Notes under the pieces: model-generated
What the model saw: only the letters and a program-made list of their open reading frames with translations
The model's database searches: none
Told to the model about the DNA's origin: nothing
Source of the DNA: RGIG5612 sp963599255
Lineage (GTDB): Bacteria; Bacillota; Clostridia; Lachnospirales; Lachnospiraceae
Assembly (NCBI GenBank): GCA_963599255.1
Contig: CAVBWS010000031.1
Coordinates: 1-23,781 of the forward strand
Direction: 5' to 3'
DNA: 23,781 bases
In this document: positions 14,495 to 22,304 of the stretch, piece after piece
How the letters are laid out: the number at the start of each line of letters is the position of its first letter
Position numbering within the stretch: the first letter of the stretch is position 1
Program-made: the position numbers and the translations under genes

Positions 14495-16009
14495 ATGAAG
14501 GTTGGTTATAAGAGAGGTTTAAACGGAAACTGTATGATATTGGAGGATTTAGATGAAGTGTGTGCAGATAAGTTCGCACTTCAGATGATTCTGAAAAATA
14601 AGATACCTGGACTTCTTGATGTACAGTTGGAAACATTTAACAATAAGGTAAGACTGTCATATGATATTTCATCTAAACAGGCCCTTGATAAAATGTTTGA
14701 AGCAGGCAAGATGAAGCGAAAGCATTTTAAAAGTCTCATATCTTCATTAAGGAATTTGAATGAACGATTGAGTGAATATCTGCTGGATACGGAATATGTA
14801 ATGGCGTTACCGGAGTATATCTATACCAATATCGACAGGGACAAGTTCTATTTTTGTTATAATCCTTTTTATGAAGGACATTTTCAGACGGATTTAGGAA
14901 CATTGGCAGATAATATAGTTTCCTTTATCGACTATGATGATGCTCAGCTCGTAAAAAGTGCCTATGAACTGAATGCACTGGTGCAGAGAGATAATTTCAG
15001 CATTAATGAACTTATATCTATAATTGATGAGATCGAAGGGGAGGACGAAGTAAAGGTAAGGGGAATGTTCGAAGATCAGCACGAGTGGTCAAGGGCATCT
15101 TTAGATTCTGGTGATGACATCGATATTAGCGAATTCATTCATCCGGAGAATAACAAAACGGTGCGAAAGTCAGGAATAAATAATGAAATGACATTCGATT
15201 CTACCGGAAGAAGAAAAGTGGTACCGGAGGGAAAAACGCTATACGGCAATAATATAATGACAGAGGGAAATGCCCGTGAGCAAAATGCTTTGCGCAAGTC
15301 GAAGAAAACATCGGATGAGAGCTTTGTAAATAAGCTTAAAATATATCTCAAAGGAAGAAAATTAAAGGAAATAATAGATGATATAGATAATGGCGTAATC
15401 CTGGACAGCATTGATATGTGCTATAAGAGGTATAAGAAGGGCGGACAGTCCTTTGATCTGCCGTTGAAGGGCATGAACCAATCTCTGACTGGTATAAGAA
15501 ACGTTAATAATAGTCCCGATCCTGCGGTAAAATCTGCCGAGAAAAGCGTATCTGTCCCGGAGTATTCAAAACCATACATTAACAATAAAACACCGGAAAA
15601 GATAATTCACATGAATATGGATATAGATGAGGAAGAACAGTTTTGCAGAGGACTTGATCTTTCGAGAGGACCGGAGAACGGCACGATACTTCTAAAGGAA
15701 TCTCCTCAGTCCAGAAGAAAGCTCATCGGAACAGGGACCCAGCATGGAAATGTCCACGAGGTCAACAGATACCCGTTTTTGATAGGAAAAATTGCTAAGG
15801 AATCGGATCTTATACTTCCGGAGCCATCAGTTTCCAGAATGCATGCCAAAATATATAAAAAATCCGGTCAGAATCAGTGGGAACTGGAAGATCTTAATTC
15901 TACTAATGGTACATTTGTAAACGGAACAAAATTGGAAGCTTATACAAAACAGATAATAAAACCTGGGGATTTAATCTCAATAGCCGATCAGGAGTTTGTA
16001 TTCAGATGA
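14495..16009 (+). CDS. DUF6382-type protein with C-terminal FHA domain
   Basis: A 504-residue cytoplasmic protein. The N-terminal part (about 1-200) matches the DUF6382 pattern often found with Lachnospiraceae Tad loci, including YVMALPEYIY, FYFCYNPFYEG and a conserved acidic helix. Residues about 200-400 are a charged, low-complexity linker. Residues about 408-504 are an FHA domain, a phosphothreonine-binding fold, with FLIGK, SVSRMHAKI, LEDLNSTNGTFVNG and a closing strand. The usual Gly-Arg of the first loop is Gly-Lys here, which may alter phosphopeptide binding. It is the last gene of the Tad operon and may couple pilus assembly to Ser/Thr kinase signalling. No kinase gene is in this window. 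The ATG at 14495 has GGAG upstream. Confidence 0.82.
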   Translation: MKVGYKRGLNGNCMILEDLDEVCADKFALQMILKNKIPGLLDVQLETFNNKVRLSYDISSKQALDKMFEAGKMKRKHFKSLISSLRNLNERLSEYLLDTEYVMALPEYIYTNIDRDKFYFCYNPFYEGHFQTDLGTLADNIVSFIDYDDAQLVKSAYELNALVQRDNFSINELISIIDEIEGEDEVKVRGMFEDQHEWSRASLDSGDDIDISEFIHPENNKTVRKSGINNEMTFDSTGRRKVVPEGKTLYGNNIMTEGNAREQNALRKSKKTSDESFVNKLKIYLKGRKLKEIIDDIDNGVILDSIDMCYKRYKKGGQSFDLPLKGMNQSLTGIRNVNNSPDPAVKSAEKSVSVPEYSKPYINNKTPEKIIHMNMDIDEEEQFCRGLDLSRGPENGTILLKESPQSRRKLIGTGTQHGNVHEVNRYPFLIGKIAKESDLILPEPSVSRMHAKIYKKSGQNQWELEDLNSTNGTFVNGTKLEAYTKQIIKPGDLISIADQEFVFR

Positions 16010-16029
16010 TACGAAAATGCAGCACCAGA

Positions 16030-16058
16030 TTGTAATTGCCGGGATTTTAGTCTATAAT
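16030..16058 (+). promoter_or_regulatory. Promoter for the rhomboid protease gene
   Basis: TTGTAA (16030-16035), a 17-nt spacer and a perfect TATAAT (16053-16058) form a sigma-A-type promoter. It lies just after the FHA gene stop and about 25 nt before the rhomboid start, so this gene can be transcribed independently of the Tad operon. Confidence 0.65.
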
Positions 16059-16083
16059 TGCGGCATGAAAGGGCTTTTTGTTA

Positions 16084-16704
16084 ATGAATAAGGTATCAGA
16101 ACTTATAAAAAGCAAGAGATTTCCCACCGTGACAGCTGCGCTTATTGCAGCCAATATAATATATTTTATCATAACAGCGCTTCATGGCGGCTTGGGAAAC
16201 GCAAGAAATATGATTGAAATGGGGGCAGACTATGCCCCTTTAGTATTTAAAGAACATCAATTTTGGCGGCTGCTTACCTCGATGTTTATGCACTTTTCCT
16301 TCAGACATCTGGCAGGCAACATGATATATCTCGGAGTAGTAGGATACACATATGAGAAAATCGTAGGAAGCTGGAAATTTTTTCTTATCTACATGTTGTC
16401 GGGTATAGGCGGCAATGTGGTGTCCTGCGCATATAACATGCTGACGGGGCAGAATGCGATATCGGCAGGAGCAAGCGGGGCGGTTTACGGCGTATTGGCT
16501 ATAGTTGTATATCTGTCATACATCGCCAGAAAGAGAACCGGCTCATCACAGATGTTTCTTCGTATTGCGATCATGCTTGTATTTATGTTCTATTCGAATT
16601 TTGCAAGCGGCAGCGGAATTGATATAGCAGCACATATCGGAGGTCTGGTGTTCGGCATAATATTATGCCTCCTGTTCATTCCTTATAAAACATGGAGACG
16701 TTAA
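16084..16704 (+). CDS. Rhomboid family intramembrane serine protease
   Basis: A 206-residue membrane protease. Six hydrophobic segments are visible. HLAGNMIYLGV (75-85) is the second-helix His/Asn region. The catalytic serine is S131 in GASGAVYG and the catalytic histidine is H184 in AAHIGGLVFG. All three elements of an active rhomboid are present, and the length matches the minimal bacterial core without the cytoplasmic or TPR extension of GluP. I prefer ATG 16084; TTG 16078 is an alternative 2 codons upstream. The gene has its own promoter right after the Tad operon. Whether it cleaves pilus proteins or unrelated membrane proteins cannot be told. Confidence 0.88.
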   Translation: MNKVSELIKSKRFPTVTAALIAANIIYFIITALHGGLGNARNMIEMGADYAPLVFKEHQFWRLLTSMFMHFSFRHLAGNMIYLGVVGYTYEKIVGSWKFFLIYMLSGIGGNVVSCAYNMLTGQNAISAGASGAVYGVLAIVVYLSYIARKRTGSSQMFLRIAIMLVFMFYSNFASGSGIDIAAHIGGLVFGIILCLLFIPYKTWRR

Positions 16705-16714
16705 ACAATGATTC

Positions 16715-16778
16715 CGCAGGTTTGTTTCTGAAAATCCGACGTATATGACTTAATATACAAACACCTTAGCAGCCTGCG
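16715..16778. other. Nested imperfect hairpin between rhomboid and HIT genes
   Basis: CGCAGG (16715-16720) pairs with CCTGCG (16773-16778). Inside, GTTT (16724-16727) pairs with AAAC (16759-16762), and GTATA (16741-16745) pairs with TATAC (16754-16758). The order is consistent with one long interrupted hairpin. There is no T run, so it is not an obvious terminator. It could be a leader structure for the HIT gene. Confidence 0.35.
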
Positions 16779-16888
16779 ATGAAAGGGAAGAAATCAAGGT
16801 CTGCGTATACAACCTAGGATACGAACATACAAACAGCCCGATAATATAAAAAACTGTAAATCACATCATTCCGGAGGAGGAAGAGAAA

Positions 16889-17311
16889 ATGAAAGATGAC
16901 AATTGTATTTTTTGCAAATTAGCCAATGGCGATATTCCTACATATTCAATATATGAGGACGATGATTTTAATGTAATATATGATGCAGGTCCTGCTACAT
17001 TGGGACATGCTCTCATTCTTCCTAAGTCACATGCGGCCAATATTTTTGAAATGGATGACGAACTCCTGGGCAAGGCGCATGTACTTGCTAAAAAAATGGC
17101 ATCGGTACTTACTGAGGTATTTGATGCAGATGGAATCAACATTCTTCAGAATAATAATCCTGCGGCAGGACAGTCGGTTTTCCATTTTCATATTCATCTG
17201 ATCCCTCGTCACAATGATGATAATGCCTTGAAAATGTGGACACCGGGAGAGCAGGACAAGGAAAAACTGGAAGCGTCAATTGAAGAGATAAGAAAAAGAA
17301 TGCAAAAGTAA
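16889..17311 (+). CDS. HIT family nucleotide hydrolase/transferase
   Basis: A 140-residue histidine-triad protein. The CIFC motif at 6-9 is the usual N-terminal zinc knuckle. GHALILPKSH (39-48) and the catalytic triad HFHIHLIPR with H99, H101 and H103 are intact. The middle His attacks the nucleotide phosphate. Bacterial members hydrolyse AMP-conjugates or dinucleoside polyphosphates, but the exact substrate cannot be read from sequence. The ATG follows GGAGGAGGAAGAG. It stands alone between the rhomboid gene and the purine cluster. Confidence 0.9.
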   Translation: MKDDNCIFCKLANGDIPTYSIYEDDDFNVIYDAGPATLGHALILPKSHAANIFEMDDELLGKAHVLAKKMASVLTEVFDADGINILQNNNPAAGQSVFHFHIHLIPRHNDDNALKMWTPGEQDKEKLEASIEEIRKRMQK

Positions 17312-17332
17312 TAAAATTGGCGGTTGTGATAA

Positions 17333-17361
17333 TTGACTTAATGCCAAAACATTGCTATAGT
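17333..17361 (+). promoter_or_regulatory. Promoter for xpt and its leader
   Basis: TTGACT (17333-17338), a 17-nt spacer and TATAGT (17356-17361) make a strong sigma-A-type promoter. A start near 17368 would leave about 320 nt of untranslated leader before xpt. Confidence 0.65.
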
Positions 17362-17367
17362 TTGTCA

Positions 17368-17688
17368 TATATTTTTCACAAATTGTAACTATTCAGAGTC
17401 GGGCAAAATTCCAGGATCAGATAAGAAAATTTGAATTTTCCAAAACGGATTAAAGGAATTTTAGTCGGCGGAAACGCCTCATGAGCAGACAGTATGTTGT
17501 ACAGCAGATGTTTTGCAGGTGCGGCTCTGGGTAGTTATCGTCAGTTTTCGACTGTACAGTTGAAAATATAGAATTTATATAGCTGATACCGCTCGGACGT
17601 GAACGCATCGCTGGCGTGTAGATGCTTGAATTTATAAATAGCTGCGAACACAAGAGACAGCAGTGTGATTACCTAGGAAGAGGCAAGT
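17368..17688 (+). ncRNA. Long structured 5' leader of xpt
   Basis: This 320-nt stretch has no gene. AAAATTCC (17404-17411) can pair with GGAATTTT (17456-17463), while GAAAATT/AATTTTC between them form a local hairpin, so two folds compete. GGCG-GAAA-CGCC at 17467-17478 is a GNRA-capped stem. TTTTCGACTG and CAGTTGAAAA near 17545-17575 pair with one wobble. GAATTTATA...AGCTG occurs twice, at 17571 and 17628. The guanine-riboswitch core (UAUA, then UCUACC) was looked for and not seen. Leader regulation of xpt is expected from other Firmicutes, but this leader does not match the known purine class. Confidence 0.4.
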
Positions 17689-18261
17689 ATGAAGGCTTTA
17701 GAAGAGAAGATCGTCAGAGAGGGCAAGGTATTCCCGGGAGGAGTACTTAAAGTAGGTTCATTTCTAAATCATCAGATAGATGTACCATTTATGACAGAGA
17801 TGGGCAAGGAATTTTACAGATTATTCAAGGATGAGAATATTACCAAGATCCTGACAATAGAAACATCCGGTATTGCTATCGCAGTAATGGCAGCAGAACA
17901 GTTCAAAGTTCCTGTAGTATTTGCCAAGAAACATCAAACTAAAAATCTTACAAATGATTGCTATGAAGCACATATTCATTCATATACCCATGGAAATGAT
18001 TATATAGCGCGTGTTGAGAAACAATTTCTGACACCGGAAGACAGGGTCCTTGTGATTGATGACTTTCTGGCAAATGGTGCGGCATTGGACGGCATCATGG
18101 ACATCATCTCCCAGGCGGGCGCATATTGTGCAGGATGCGGTATTGCCATTGAAAAGGCTTTCCAGCAGGGCGGTCCGAGATTAAGAGCTAAAGGCATAAG
18201 GATAGAATCCCTGGCAATGATTAAAGAAATGACCGAAGACGGACAGATCATATTCTGCTAA
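17689..18261 (+). CDS. xpt: Xanthine phosphoribosyltransferase
   Basis: A 190-residue type I PRTase that converts xanthine plus PRPP to XMP in purine salvage. The N-terminus (KVGSFLNHQIDVPFM) and the PRPP loop VLVIDDFLANGAAL near 121-134 match Xpt of Firmicutes. The length equals the family norm (about 190-194). ETSGIAIAVMAA near 59-70 is the conserved glycine-rich region. The ATG lies behind AGGAAGAGG. It is preceded by a promoter and long leader and followed by a nucleoside-type ABC transporter, so uptake and salvage of purines are clustered. A stem-loop with a T run separates it from the transporter. Confidence 0.92.
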   Translation: MKALEEKIVREGKVFPGGVLKVGSFLNHQIDVPFMTEMGKEFYRLFKDENITKILTIETSGIAIAVMAAEQFKVPVVFAKKHQTKNLTNDCYEAHIHSYTHGNDYIARVEKQFLTPEDRVLVIDDFLANGAALDGIMDIISQAGAYCAGCGIAIEKAFQQGGPRLRAKGIRIESLAMIKEMTEDGQIIFC

Positions 18262-18282
18262 AGTGTTACATCGTTTGTATTA

Positions 18283-18328
18283 CATGAGCGGGAACATTCC
18301 TACTCATGAGTTATTTATTAATTTTTTT
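18283..18328 (+). terminator. Terminator between xpt and the BMP gene
   Basis: CATGAG (18283-18288) pairs with CTCATG (18303-18308), with an inner GGA/TCC pairing, followed by a T-rich tract ending in seven T. It probably ends most xpt transcripts, or attenuates read-through into the transporter genes. Confidence 0.55.
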
Positions 18329-18351
18329 AACTTTCAATGGAGGAAACGGAA

Positions 18352-19569
18352 ATGAAATTATTCAAGAAGATTGCTGTTATTGCACTCTCTGCAGCAATGG
18401 TACTTGGCCTTGTAACTGCAGCAGGAGCTTCAGAAGTTAAGGCTGATGATACTCAGATCGTAGCAGGTCTTATCTGTCTGCATGACGAGAATTCAACCTA
18501 TGACCTGAACTTCATCAATGCTTTCAAGGAAGCTTGTGAGGCAAGAGGACTTGTTGAAGGTGAGACATATTTCATCACAACAAATATTCCGGAAGGCCAG
18601 GAGTGCTATGAAGAGGCAATGAACATGGTTGACAGAGGCTGCAATTTCGTATTTGCTGACAGCTTTGGACATGAAGATTATATGATTCAGGCAGCTATGG
18701 AAGTTCCTGAAGTACAGTTTGCTCACGCAACAGGTACAAAGGCTCATACACAGGGACTTGCAAACTATGCTAATGCATTTGCTTCCATTTACGAAGGTCG
18801 TTACATGGCAGGTATTGCAGCAGGAATGAAGCTTAACGAGATGATCGCTAATGGTGAGATCACAGAAGACGAAGCTAAGATGGGATATGTTGGTGCTTAT
18901 ACATATGCAGAGGTTATCTCAGGTTATACATCATTCTATCTTGGTGCTAAGAGTGTATGCCCAAGCGTAACAATGGAAGTAACATTTACCGGCTCCTGGT
19001 ATGATGAAACAAAGGAAAAGGAAGGCGCACAGCTTCTGATCAATGACGGATGCGTACTTATCAGCCAGCATGCTGACTCAATGGGTGCTCCTACAGCCTG
19101 CGAGACAGCCGGCGTTCCTAACGTTTCATACAATGGCTCTACAATCGCTGCAGCTCCTAATACATTCCTGATCTCATCAAGGATCAACTGGGCTCCATAC
19201 TTCACATATGCAATGGACTGCATCGCTAAGGGCGAAGCAGTTGCATCAGACTGGACAGGCGATATTGAGACAGGCAGCGTAGTTTTATCAGAAGTTAACG
19301 AAGCAGTTGCAGCCGAAGGTACAGCAGAAGCTATCGCAGATGCTGAAGCAAAGCTTACAGCTGGTGAACTTCAGGTATTCGATACATCAACATTTACAGT
19401 TGGCGGCGAGACACTTACAAGCTATATGGCAGATGTTGACACAGACGCTGACTATACAGCAGATACAGAAGTTATTGTAGACGGTGCTTTCCAGGAATCA
19501 ACATTCCGTTCAGCTCCTTACTTTGATATTCAGATTGACGGTATCACACTGCTTGATACAGCATTCTAA
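18352..19569 (+). CDS. BMP family ABC transporter substrate-binding protein
   Basis: A 405-residue extracellular binding protein of the basic membrane protein/PnrA family. These proteins capture purine nucleosides or related ligands for the ABC transporter encoded next. Residues 1-25 are a signal peptide (KLFKK, hydrophobic core, AAGAS). No lipobox cysteine is present, unusual for a Gram-positive solute-binding protein. VAGLICLHDENSTYDLNFINAF at 38 onward, GCNFVFADSFGHED and a final lobe are as in the family, with an extra acidic C-terminal region. The ATG at 18352 is chosen because GGAGG overlaps the upstream ATG at 18337. Codon use is biased to a narrow set (ACA, GCT, CTT), suggesting high expression. 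Ligand identity is inferred from family and from xpt. Confidence 0.85.
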   Translation: MKLFKKIAVIALSAAMVLGLVTAAGASEVKADDTQIVAGLICLHDENSTYDLNFINAFKEACEARGLVEGETYFITTNIPEGQECYEEAMNMVDRGCNFVFADSFGHEDYMIQAAMEVPEVQFAHATGTKAHTQGLANYANAFASIYEGRYMAGIAAGMKLNEMIANGEITEDEAKMGYVGAYTYAEVISGYTSFYLGAKSVCPSVTMEVTFTGSWYDETKEKEGAQLLINDGCVLISQHADSMGAPTACETAGVPNVSYNGSTIAAAPNTFLISSRINWAPYFTYAMDCIAKGEAVASDWTGDIETGSVVLSEVNEAVAAEGTAEAIADAEAKLTAGELQVFDTSTFTVGGETLTSYMADVDTDADYTADTEVIVDGAFQESTFRSAPYFDIQIDGITLLDTAF

Positions 19570-19586
19570 TTTACTTTAAAATTTGG

Positions 19587-19617
19587 CAGGAGGTCTTTCT
19601 ATAGTGAAGACCTCCTG
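19587..19617 (+). terminator. Strong 11-bp hairpin after the BMP gene
   Basis: CAGGAGGTCTT pairs perfectly with AAGACCTCCTG around a 9-nt loop, 17 nt after the stop. Only TTTGGGTTT follows, so it is more likely a partial terminator or a 3'-end stabiliser. That would let the binding protein be made in excess over the ATPase and permeases. Confidence 0.55.
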
Positions 19618-19681
19618 TTTGGGTTTATAAGCATAAAGTCTGCAAAAGGTTAACTTTTTACAAAAGGCGAGGGAAGAGACT

Positions 19682-21220
19682 TTGGAAAATCAGGTTCCGG
19701 TTTTACAGCTGAAGCATATAACAAAACGCTTTGGCAATATTATAGCAAATGAAGATGTTTCTCTTGATGTAAATCAAGGGGAAATTCTTGCGTTATTGGG
19801 GGAGAATGGTTCGGGCAAGACCACTCTTATGAATGCAATAGCAGGTATTTACTACCCGGAAGAGGGAGAGATATTTGTTAAGGGCAAGGAAGTATCAATT
19901 AATTCACCAAGAGATGCAGCAGAACTGGGCATTGGCATGATCCATCAGCATTTCAAGCTTATTGATGTTCTTACGGCGTCCGAAAATATTGTTCTCGGAC
20001 TGAGGGATAACAGAAGATATGACATCAAGCAGGCGGATGCAAAGATCAAGGAAATCTGCGATAAATATGGATTTGATATTAATCCAAATCAAAAAATATA
20101 TGATATGTCAGTTTCTCAAAAACAGACCGTAGAGATCGTTAAGGTCTTATTCCGCGGTGCTGATATATTGATCCTTGATGAGCCGACTGCGGTTCTTACG
20201 CCACAGGAGACTGACAAATTATTTAATGTACTTCGCAACATGAAGGCAGACGGCAAGTCCATAATAATCATTACGCACAAGCTTAATGAGGTACTGGAGA
20301 TTTCTGACCGAGTTGCGATTCTTAGAAAAGGCAAATTCATCTGCGATATGGTAACTGCTGAAGCTGATGCACAGAAGCTGACAGATGCCATGGTAGGACA
20401 CGCAGTTAAATTAAATATAGAAAGAAAAGAGCCGGTTAATCCTATAGATAAGATCAAGGTAACAGGCTTGACTGTTAAGAATTCCGAGGGAGTCGCCAAA
20501 CTAAAAGATATCACTTTTACGGCAAGAACAGGCGAAATTCTGGGTATTGCGGGTATTTCAGGCAATGGACAGAAGGAATTACTGGAGTCAATTGCAGGCT
20601 TACAGAAGATCGAATCCGGTTCCATCGTATTTGTAAATGAAGATGGCTCAGAACAGAGTCTTGTAGGAATGGATCCAAAGAAGATAACGGATATGGGTAT
20701 TACCTTATCATTCGTTCCTGAAGATCGTCTTGGCATGGGACTTGTGGAGGATATGGATCTTGCCGATAACATGATGCTGAGATCCTTCAGACATGGCAAG
20801 GGACTTTTTACAGACCGCAAGGAGCCATATCACCTGGCTGAACAGGTTGTAAAAGAGTTGGGAGTCAACACACCTTCCATCAGAACTGCAGTAAGGAAGC
20901 TGTCAGGCGGCAATGTACAGAAGGTTTTAGTGGGACGAGAGATTGCGGCAGCGCCGACAGTTCTTATGACTGCATATGCGGTGCGCGGGCTTGATATCAA
21001 TTCATCATATATTATTTACAACCTTATGAATAAGCAGAAGGACAAGGGAGTAGCTGTAATATATGTTGGCGAGGATCTGGATGTACTTCTTGAGCTGTGC
21101 GACAGAATACTTGTTCTGTGTGACGGACAGGTATCGGGAATATTAGACGGAAGAAAGGCCGACAAACAGCAGGTAGGACTTATGATGACAAGATTAGGAG
21201 GAGGCGAGGCAAATGAATAA
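19682..21220 (+). CDS. Nucleoside-type ABC transporter ATPase with two NBDs
   Basis: A 512-residue tandem ATPase of the RbsA/YufO (NupO) type that energises the two permeases downstream. NBD1: Walker A GENGSGKT at 40-47, signature region MSVSQKQ at 142-148, Walker B ILILDEPTA at 162-170. NBD2: degenerate Walker A GISGNGQKEL at 291-300 (usual for this family), signature LSGGNVQ at 407-413, and VLMTAYAVRGLD at 427-438, where relatives have a PTRGLD-type sequence. So site 2 is further degraded than usual. The start is TTG at 19682 with GAGGGAAGAG upstream. The stop overlaps the first permease start by 8 nt. Together with the BMP protein this suggests guanosine/purine nucleoside uptake. Confidence 0.88.
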   Translation: MENQVPVLQLKHITKRFGNIIANEDVSLDVNQGEILALLGENGSGKTTLMNAIAGIYYPEEGEIFVKGKEVSINSPRDAAELGIGMIHQHFKLIDVLTASENIVLGLRDNRRYDIKQADAKIKEICDKYGFDINPNQKIYDMSVSQKQTVEIVKVLFRGADILILDEPTAVLTPQETDKLFNVLRNMKADGKSIIIITHKLNEVLEISDRVAILRKGKFICDMVTAEADAQKLTDAMVGHAVKLNIERKEPVNPIDKIKVTGLTVKNSEGVAKLKDITFTARTGEILGIAGISGNGQKELLESIAGLQKIESGSIVFVNEDGSEQSLVGMDPKKITDMGITLSFVPEDRLGMGLVEDMDLADNMMLRSFRHGKGLFTDRKEPYHLAEQVVKELGVNTPSIRTAVRKLSGGNVQKVLVGREIAAAPTVLMTAYAVRGLDINSSYIIYNLMNKQKDKGVAVIYVGEDLDVLLELCDRILVLCDGQVSGILDGRKADKQQVGLMMTRLGGGEANE

Positions 21221-22304
21221 AGTTCCTCTTATACATATAACCAGAAGGAAGGATATTGTTTGGTACAAGGCATGGCTTATCAGGATCATTGCCATTATAC
21301 TTGCTCTTATTCTGTGCGGTATCATTACAATGATCACAACAGGTCTTAATCCTATCAGCGTATATGGTGCTATGATCGAGGGAACCTTCGGAACGACCAG
21401 AAGATTATGGATGCTCCTGCAAAATACTGCAATATTGCTCTGCATTTCTATTGCACTGGCACCGGCATTCAGGATGAGATTCTGGAACCTGGGCGGCGAC
21501 GGACAGGCTATTATGGGTGCTTTGGCTGCAGCAGGCTCAATGATAATCTTGGGAGATAAGATCCCTAATTGGCTTCTTATCATAGTGATGCTGGTGACAT
21601 CAATACTGGCCGGAGCTATATGGGCAGTTATTCCTGCTATTTGCAAGGCTAAATGGAATACCAATGAGACGCTTTTTACATTGATGATGAATTATGTTGC
21701 AGTACAGCTGGTAGCATTTTTTGTTATTGTATGGGAAGTTCCTAAGGGCTCGGGCAATATCGGTATTATAAATCAGACCACAAGAGCTGGTTGGTTCCCA
21801 CAGATCGGAAGTTCAAAATATCTGCTTAATATAATTATTGTTGCAGTTCTTACGGTAGCGATGTTTATCTATATGAAATATTCAAAACATGGCTATGAAG
21901 TGGCTGTAGTTGGTCAGTCAGAACCTACTGCCAGATACGTCGGTATTAAGGTTAAGAAGGTTATTATCAGAACCATGGTTCTGTCCGGAGCATTGTGTGG
22001 TGTAGCAGGCCTTCTTCTTGTAGGCGGAACAGACCATACACTGACAACAACTCTTGTTGACGGAAGAGGATTCACCGGCGTTATGGTAGCATGGCTTGCT
22101 AAATTCAATCCGGTATTTATGGTGCTGACCAGCTTGTTGATCGTATTTCTTCAGAGAGGTTCATCGGAAATCACAACACAGTTCAGTCTTAATCAGTCGT
22201 ATGGTGACATTATTACCGGTATTATATTGTTCTTCATAATCGGAAGTGAGTTCTTTATCAATTACCAGGTTCATTTCAGGAAATCACATAAGGAGGTGGC
22301 ATAA
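21213..22304 (+). CDS. Nucleoside-type ABC transporter permease 1
   Basis: A 363-residue membrane permease of the BPD_transp_2 (RbsC/YufP) family. A basic N-terminus (HITRRKD) precedes about 9-10 hydrophobic segments. Family motifs are present: FRMRFWNLGGDGQAIMGALA near 87-106, where relatives have a N-x-G-xx-GQ turn, and ARYVGIKVKK near 242-251, the cytoplasmic coupling loop that contacts the ATPase. GRGFTGVMVAWLAKFNP near 284-300 is typical of nucleoside permeases. It overlaps the ATPase gene by 8 nt behind GGAGGAGG and is followed by TAATG coupling to permease 2. Confidence 0.9.
   Translation: MNKVPLIHITRRKDIVWYKAWLIRIIAIILALILCGIITMITTGLNPISVYGAMIEGTFGTTRRLWMLLQNTAILLCISIALAPAFRMRFWNLGGDGQAIMGALAAAGSMIILGDKIPNWLLIIVMLVTSILAGAIWAVIPAICKAKWNTNETLFTLMMNYVAVQLVAFFVIVWEVPKGSGNIGIINQTTRAGWFPQIGSSKYLLNIIIVAVLTVAMFIYMKYSKHGYEVAVVGQSEPTARYVGIKVKKVIIRTMVLSGALCGVAGLLLVGGTDHTLTTTLVDGRGFTGVMVAWLAKFNPVFMVLTSLLIVFLQRGSSEITTQFSLNQSYGDIITGIILFFIIGSEFFINYQVHFRKSHKEVA

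Noticed and set aside
17641..17670. Possible pseudoknot CTGC..CACA..GCAG..TGTG just before xpt
   Set aside because: Stems are only 4 bp and the crossing loop would have no nucleotides, which is not sterically reasonable.
17312..17688. Guanine/purine riboswitch upstream of xpt
   Set aside because: Expected from other Firmicutes, but no UAUA...AUAUGG...UCUACC...ACUAUG series was found on the plus strand.
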